DNA of 64,000 bases from Streptomyces asoensis (GTDB taxonomy: Bacteria > Actinomycetota > Actinomycetes > Streptomycetales > Streptomycetaceae): assembly GCF_013085465.1 (NCBI RefSeq), contig NZ_CP049838.1, positions 8,122,001-8,186,000 of the forward strand, written 5' to 3'. The notes beneath the pieces are model-generated. The model saw nothing but the letters and a program-made list of their open reading frames with translations. It did no database searches and was not told the origin of the DNA. The number at the start of each line of letters is the position of its first letter. Position 1 is the first letter of the stretch. The position numbers were made by a program, and so were the translations under genes. Shown piece by piece: positions 59,924 through 64,000 of this stretch.

Positions 59924-61420
59924 TCAGCTGAAGGGGGTGGTCGTCCGGCCTTCTCCGCGCTGCCGCACCTTCCAGCGCAGATGGGCCCCCGTCACGAGCA
60001 GTGAGGCGGCGAGGACGGACGTGACACAGGCGACCAGGAACACGTCGGACTTCTCGTCCGCGAACATGCCGGCGGCGGTGAGGGCGAGAAACACCCCGGA
60101 GGCTTGCGGGCCCGTCCCGGAGGGCATCGGGCTCGGCGTCCGCCAGTTCCTGCGGGGGATCCACAGGCGCAGCAGTTCCGCGGTGGCCGCGAAGGCGAAG
60201 AGCCTGGAGCAGATCATCAGCGCCGGGGGAGCGGTGTTGTCGCCCAGTTCGCCCACGCCGACGAGGGTCGTGAAACCGAAGTAGAGGATCGGCAGCAGCC
60301 AGCCGAGGCTTGCCCGGGTGCCGGGGGTGGGCGGCGTGGCCGTGCTCATGGCCGTGCCCATGCGCGTGCCCGTGCCCATGCGCGTGGCCATGCGCGTGGC
60401 CGTGCCCGCCTTGGTGAGGTCGACGGGTGTACGCGGAGCCGGGATCACTGCGGGGATGGGCGCGCTCTCCGGGAGAGGACGCAGCGCTCGCGTCTGGGCG
60501 CGGCGGATGCGGCGGCCGGCGTCGCCGTGCTGGTCCATGTGGGCGGACAGTTCGGCCTGGAGGGTGAGCAACTGCTCCGCCATCGCGTCGAACTCGGCTC
60601 GGCGTTCGGCGGCGAGGTGCGCGGCCTCGCGTTCGGCGTCGGTGAGGCGTTCGACGGCCTCGGCGTGGAGCTGTGCGGCCTCCGCGCGGGCGGCCTCTGC
60701 TGTGCTGGGCGCCTGGGCCAGTTCGCCTTGCAGGCGGGTGCGTTCGGCCTCGATGATCTCGGCGATGCGATGACGTTCGTCCGGCGGGAGCTCGCGCGGG
60801 GCGCGGGCCTCGGCGCGGGCGAGAGCGGCTCGGCGCCACTCCATCAGCGGTCGACCCCGGTGCTCGCCGATGCCGTTGATGTGCACCTTACGGCCGTGGG
60901 CGCGGTGGATGTAGAGGACCTCACCGCCCTTGCCGTTGGGCGCCTTGCCCCAGCTGACGCGGGTGAAGTCCGCGGCCGTGGTGATGCCTTGGGCCGCGAG
61001 GGCGCGAACGAGGCCGCTGCCGATGCCGTTCACCTCGCTTGCGGTGAGGCGGCTGCCGTTGAGTGTGCGCTGGACGGACTCTCGGCGCAGGACGGCGAGG
61101 GCCTGTCTTTCCTGATGGTCACGTTTGCCGTCGAGGCCGTTCAGCCGGCGTGAGAGGGAACGCTCTTGGCGTATCTGCTGCTCGAGGATGCGTTGCAGTG
61201 ACTTGCCGTGGGTGGCTTCCGCGCGGCCTCGGTTCCTCGCCTCGTGGTTCAGGCGGCGACGGTCGGCGAGCTCGAAGGGGCGGCGCCTGTCGAGGAGGCG
61301 GCGGAGGGCACGGATGGCTTCGATCAGTCGGCGTCGGTCCGCACGGACGTCGGGGAGGGCGGGAGGGACGGATGCGAGCCCGTCTCGGTGGGAGTGGTGG
61401 GAAGTCGTGCTGTTGATCAA
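59924..61420 (-). CDS. Unknown protein: HhH motifs, coiled coil and C-terminal membrane helices
   Basis: A 498-residue protein; the only in-frame start near the beginning is TTG 61420, so the start is uncertain. Residues 20-130 are Arg-rich and helical (RRLIEAIRALRRLLDRRRPF). Two helix-hairpin-helix-like motifs follow, SEVNGIGSGLVRALAAQGIT with TAADFTRVSWGK, and KVHINGIGEHRGRPLMEWRR, as seen in DNA-binding HhH proteins attached to kinase domains. Residues about 200-310 form a coiled coil (AARAEAAQLHAEAVERLTDA). A repetitive Thr/Arg/Met/Gly segment near residue 350 precedes three or four hydrophobic helices (LGWLLPILYFGFTTLVGVGE). It may tether DNA or another protein to the membrane. No family was recognised. 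Confidence 0.7.
   Translation of the reverse strand: MINSTTSHHSHRDGLASVPPALPDVRADRRRLIEAIRALRRLLDRRRPFELADRRRLNHEARNRGRAEATHGKSLQRILEQQIRQERSLSRRLNGLDGKRDHQERQALAVLRRESVQRTLNGSRLTASEVNGIGSGLVRALAAQGITTAADFTRVSWGKAPNGKGGEVLYIHRAHGRKVHINGIGEHRGRPLMEWRRAALARAEARAPRELPPDERHRIAEIIEAERTRLQGELAQAPSTAEAARAEAAQLHAEAVERLTDAEREAAHLAAERRAEFDAMAEQLLTLQAELSAHMDQHGDAGRRIRRAQTRALRPLPESAPIPAVIPAPRTPVDLTKAGTATRMATRMGTGTRMGTAMSTATPPTPGTRASLGWLLPILYFGFTTLVGVGELGDNTAPPALMICSRLFAFAATAELLRLWIPRRNWRTPSPMPSGTGPQASGVFLALTAAGMFADEKSDVFLVACVTSVLAASLLVTGAHLRWKVRQRGEGRTTTPFS
60344..60415 (-). repeat. GC-rich degenerate repeat (CGTGCCCATGCG type) in the unknown gene
   Basis: CGTGCCCATGCG and CGTGGCCATGCG units alternate over about 70 bp and encode TRMATRMGTGTRMGTAM on the minus strand; another frame reads as His-Gly-Ala repeats. 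It lies just before the membrane helices. Confidence 0.8.
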
Positions 61421-61667
61421 CGGGGACTCACTCGGAGGACGGGGCGTCGGGGCCGTGGCCCGCGGCGGGCTGTGCGGTCGGGGCGAGTCGGCCCGCAGGG
61501 GCCTGCCTGTTCAGGACGTGCGCGTACATATAGACGCGGACTCTCCGGATGTGGGAAAGGTTGCATGAAACCGTGAAGGAAATGCGTGCATGTGTGCGAG
61601 CGGGGTCTCGGCTTCGAACGGTCGAATCCGCTTGTTCCGCGCTCACCGCCCTGAAACGCTCCGGCGC

Positions 61668-61880
61668 ATGGTCACCTTCACCGCCCGCGACGGAACCCGC
61701 CTCGCCTACCACGAGTCGGGAGACGGGCCGCCTCTGGTCTGTCTGCCCGGCGGGCCCATGCAGTCCGCCGCCCACCTGGGTGACCTGGGCGGGCTCACCT
61801 CTCACCGCCGACTGATCGGGCTGGATCCGAGGGGCACGGGGGAGTCGGCGATTCCGAGGGACACGTCTCCGCGGGGCTGA
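61668..61880 (+). pseudogene. Truncated alpha/beta-hydrolase gene
   Basis: ATG 61668 opens MVTFTARDGTRLAYHESGDG, followed by PPLVCLPGGPMQSAAHLGDL and LIGLDPRGTGESAIPRDT. This is the clear N-terminus of a proline-iminopeptidase-like hydrolase (oxyanion-hole HGGP-like GGP and DxRGxG). The frame stops after 70 codons instead of about 270, just before the nucleophile elbow, and repetitive DNA follows. It is a 3'-truncated remnant. Confidence 0.75.
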
Positions 61881-61885
61881 CCCCC

Positions 61886-61945
61886 GCCGGGCCGACCGTC
61901 GCCGGGCCGACCGTCGCCGGGCCGGCCGCCGCCGGACCGACCGTG
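61886..61945 (+). repeat. 15-bp tandem repeat, 4 copies, at the breakpoint of the truncated hydrolase
   Basis: GCCGGGCCGACCGTC at 61886 and 61901 are exact; GCCGGGCCGGCCGCC (61916) and GCCGGACCGACCGTG (61931) are variants. The array begins 6 bases after the truncated hydrolase stop and ends 34 bp before the next gene. Confidence 0.9.
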
Positions 61946-61978
61946 AGGGGGATCCGGTCGGCCCGACGGCTGGGCGAA

Positions 61979-62371
61979 TCAGCAGTCCCGCAGTTCCGCC
62001 GACTGGTTCAGTACCTGCGCCCGCGTCGAGGTGAACCGCGCGTACGTGGACCCGCTTCGTGCCTCCGGGCGGAAGGCCGCCACCCGGTGGCAGTTCTGGA
62101 AGGCCAGGGTCACGTCGAAGTGGCGTTCCAGGCTGCCGCGGATGGCGTCGCTGGCGAGGGCGCGCAGGAGTTGGCCGCGCTCCTGCTCGGACGGGGGAGG
62201 AGTCTGATTGTCGGTGAACTCGCCGATACCGGCGTGCAGTTCGGTGGCGAGACCGGCGATGAGGCCGTAGGCGTAGGGGAGGGATGCGCGGATCGTGTCC
62301 ACGAAGTCCTCTTCGCGGATGTCACCGGCCTCGGCCTCGGAGAGGAGCTTCGGGGAGACGTCGAGAGACAT
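61979..62371 (-). CDS. Conserved hypothetical protein, 130 residues
   Basis: ATG 62371 opens MSLDVSPKLLSEAEAGDIRE. The protein is mostly helical (DTIRASLPYAYGLIAGLATE; GQLLRALASDAIRGSLERHF) and ends in RAQVLNQSAELRDC, with Cys as last residue and another in FQNCHRVAAF. It looks like a small conserved actinobacterial protein, but no named domain was recognised. It lies 83 bp after the CooC-like ATPase gene on the same strand, which suggests shared transcription and possibly a client or partner role. Confidence 0.8.
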   Translation of the reverse strand: MSLDVSPKLLSEAEAGDIREEDFVDTIRASLPYAYGLIAGLATELHAGIGEFTDNQTPPPSEQERGQLLRALASDAIRGSLERHFDVTLAFQNCHRVAAFRPEARSGSTYARFTSTRAQVLNQSAELRDC

Positions 62372-62454
62372 GGGTGTCCTGTTCCTGTGGAGGGTGGGGT
62401 TCTTGTGGAGGGTGGGGCAGGGGCCGCGCCCGCCTCGACGCGCGCGGGGTCTTC

Positions 62455-63408
62455 TCAGGTCAGTGACACCGGGCCCGGGACGAACTCCGGGTCCACCTGG
62501 GCGGCCAGGTCCTGACCGGTCGCCGCGTCCGCCCAGGCGCCGGCGTTGCGGAGGTGGAACTCCACGGCGTGGCGGTGGAGGGCCGGCCAGTTCTTCTCGC
62601 GGGCGTCGACCGTCTCGCGCAGGAGGTTGAGGGCGTGACGGTTGGCTTCTTCCAACTCACCCTGGGGATTGCCCCGTTCGGCCGAGCGGACCCAGGGGGA
62701 GAGGCCGAGGTGGGTGAGGAGGTCGTCGCCCACCTCCTCCTTGAGGAAGAGCAGGTCGTCCTCGCCGGTCACCTTGTTGCCGACCACGGCGAGAGGGATG
62801 CCGAACTCGCGGGCGTGGTCGCGGTACTGGCGGTAGACGGAGACGCCCTTGCGGGTGGGTTCGGCCACCAGGAACGTCATGTCGAAACGGGTGAACAGGC
62901 CGGAGGCGAAGGCGTCCGCGCCGGCCGTCATGTCCATCACCAGGTATTCGCCGGGGCCGTCCACCAGGTGGCTCAGATAGAGCTCCACCGCGCCCAGTTT
63001 GGAGTGGTAGCAGGCCACTCCCAGGTCGCTCTCGTCGAACTCGCCCGTCACCATCAACGGCACGCCACCGACCCGCTGGACGTGACGCGTGTGCAGTTCG
63101 TCGTCGCCCAGCAGGCGCAGCAGCCGGGAGCCGCGGCCCGGTGGGGTCGTCTTGACCATCGCCTCGCGGGAGGTGATCCGCGCGTTGGTGCCGCGCAGCA
63201 GGTCCTTGATGTCGCCCAGTCGCGCGGCCAGGGGCGGGGCCGTGAAGGGCGTCGTGCCCGCCGTGGGGTCCAGGGCCTCGGACAGATGCTGGTTGATGTC
63301 GCCGTCCACGGCCAGTACCGGTGCGCCGGATCGCGCCAACTGCCGGGCGAACAGGGCCGACAGAGTCGTCTTGCCGCTGCCGCCCTTCCCCACGAACGCG
63401 ACGCGCAT
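62455..63408 (-). CDS. CooC/MinD-family P-loop ATPase
   Basis: A 317-residue protein. ATG 63408 follows AAGGGGG; GTG 63411 directly before it is an alternative. The deviant Walker A is VAFVGKGGSGKTTLSALFAR and the start of the Walker-B-like region is VLAVDGDINQHLSEAL; YLVMDMTAGADAFASGLF and VVGNKVTGEDD complete the SIMIBI-class pattern. CooC-type members load metals (nickel) into enzymes, while MinD types act in positioning. The similarity to Zur boxes 17 bp upstream favours a metal-related role. It is divergent from a GNAT gene. Confidence 0.87.
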   Translation of the reverse strand: MRVAFVGKGGSGKTTLSALFARQLARSGAPVLAVDGDINQHLSEALDPTAGTTPFTAPPLAARLGDIKDLLRGTNARITSREAMVKTTPPGRGSRLLRLLGDDELHTRHVQRVGGVPLMVTGEFDESDLGVACYHSKLGAVELYLSHLVDGPGEYLVMDMTAGADAFASGLFTRFDMTFLVAEPTRKGVSVYRQYRDHAREFGIPLAVVGNKVTGEDDLLFLKEEVGDDLLTHLGLSPWVRSAERGNPQGELEEANRHALNLLRETVDAREKNWPALHRHAVEFHLRNAGAWADAATGQDLAAQVDPEFVPGPVSLT

Positions 63409-63424
63409 CACAGCACCCCCTTGT

Positions 63425-63439
63425 TGAAAATGAATGTCA
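63425..63439 (-). promoter_or_regulatory. Zur-like box upstream of the CooC-like ATPase
   Basis: TGAAAATGAATGTCA matches the Streptomyces Zur operator consensus TGAAAATGATTTTCA at 13 of 15 positions. It is 17 bp before the ATPase start in an AT-rich patch. The comparison was made from memory of the consensus. Confidence 0.45.
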
Positions 63440-63534
63440 TGTGGCTAGATTTAGGGGCGCGCTGCGATCTCTGTCAAATCCGGGAGTGGTGGTTAAGTGA
63501 TCAACTTGTTTCGCTTAATGCATATGATGCGCAA

Positions 63535-64000
63535 GTGCGTGACTACTGCATCAGGCCCGCGGGCCCCGAGGACCTCGACGGCGCCCGAGCCGTCATGCTC
63601 GACACCGTCTACCGCGATTTCGGTACCGGTTACGTGCCTCGGTGGCACGGCGACATCATCGATCCCGTCGCCGCCTACCTCGCCCCGGCCCGCCACACCC
63701 TGCTGGTCGCGCTCGACGGCGAGGACGGCGAGGTCGTCGCCACCGCGGCCCTGGACTCCCGGGGTCCCGCGCACCCGCCGAACCCGCGCCATGTCGCCGA
63801 GCGCTACCCCTCCGGCACGACCGCGCAACTGCGCCGCGTCTACGTCCGCCGGGAGCACCGCCGGCGCGGCCTCGCCCGGCGGCTGGTGGCCGAACTCCTC
63901 GCCTTCGCGGCCGCGGACGGCGGCTATCGATCCGTCTATCTGCACACGGACCCGGCCGTGGAGGGGGCCGAGGGGTTCTGGCGGTCGCTCGGCACGGTCG
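63535..64000 (+). CDS. GNAT-family N-acetyltransferase (partial, runs off the window)
   Basis: GTG 63535 opens MRDYCIRPAGPEDLDGARAV, and the frame stays open to the end of the window (155 codons). The acetyl-CoA loop is LRRVYVRREHRRRGLARRLV, a good RRxGxA-type motif, followed by AELLAFAAADGGYRSVYLHT. TATGAT lies 6 bases before the GTG and no ribosome site is seen, so the transcript may be leaderless. AAGT-GATC-AACTT at about 63495-63507 is a near-palindrome that may be an operator. The acetylated substrate is unknown. Confidence 0.85.
   Translation, partial: MRDYCIRPAGPEDLDGARAVMLDTVYRDFGTGYVPRWHGDIIDPVAAYLAPARHTLLVALDGEDGEVVATAALDSRGPAHPPNPRHVAERYPSGTTAQLRRVYVRREHRRRGLARRLVAELLAFAAADGGYRSVYLHTDPAVEGAEGFWRSLGTV

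Noticed and set aside
59580..60839. 419-codon minus-strand frame with His-Gly repeats
   Set aside because: Most of it overlaps the unknown HhH/coiled-coil gene in another frame and is Arg/Pro-rich; only the short FxLYD-like part was kept as a remnant.
61428..61805. 125-codon minus-strand frame between the unknown gene and the hydrolase remnant
   Set aside because: It overlaps the recognisable hydrolase remnant on the plus strand, has no domain and no ribosome site.

Overview
The window looks like a Streptomyces chromosome segment. GC is very high with strong third-position bias, GTG starts and 4-base ATGA/GTGA gene overlaps are common, and it carries a complete conservon (cvn) operon, Tat and lipoprotein signals, and GH55/GH16/GH1 enzymes typical of soil streptomycetes. 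No rRNA, CRISPR array, transposase or phage gene was seen. There is one tRNA gene, Leu(GAG).

Layout. 1-5.5 kb: the end of a GntR/FCD regulator, a ROK regulator and a ribose-type sugar ABC importer. 6-12.3 kb: a Gfo/Idh/MocA oxidoreductase, a TIM-barrel isomerase, a secreted sugar-dehydrogenase/PKD/CBM6 protein and a secreted ThuA-DUF1080 protein, a set that suggests oxidised (3-keto) glycoside processing. 12.5-21.5 kb: an ebo-type metabolite-trafficking cluster (inositol-phosphate synthase, EboC prenyltransferase, TIM-barrel protein, EboA, EboB, EboE, EboF, Tat-exported TIM-barrel protein), tightly overlapped and ended by a 27-bp perfect hairpin. 21.6-32.7 kb: an oxalate/formyl-CoA type module (OFA-family MFS transporter, NDP-forming acyl-CoA synthetase, CoA-transferase Frc, ThDP lyase; divergently sucC-sucD, an aldehyde dehydrogenase and a MarR regulator).

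32.9-37.3 kb: tRNA-Leu with a strong terminator, then cvnA-B-C-D and a P450 without the ExxR motif. 37.3-40.3 kb: a possible leader peptide with an attenuator-like hairpin, an ABBA/DMATS prenyltransferase and a convergent flavin monooxygenase, a likely prenyl-indole pathway. 40.5-46.3 kb: a hydroxyproline catabolic operon (D-amino acid dehydrogenase subunits, DapA-like deaminase, epimerase, GntR regulator) with four copies of one candidate operator. 46.4-50.9 kb: a lipoprotein, an RlaP-like nucleotidyltransferase and an EF-G paralogue with a leader ORF, a hairpin and a seven-residue repeat insertion. 51-59.7 kb: a beta-1,3-glucan (laminarin) utilisation cluster (GH55, sugar ABC importer, GH1, GH16 with two F5/8 domains) behind a LacI-type operator. 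59.7-64 kb: gene remnants, an unusual HhH/coiled-coil/membrane protein, a conserved small protein, a CooC/MinD-like ATPase behind a Zur-like box, and the start of a GNAT gene.

Functions come from recognising family motifs in the translated sequence. No database search was possible, so substrate assignments are inferences unless stated otherwise.
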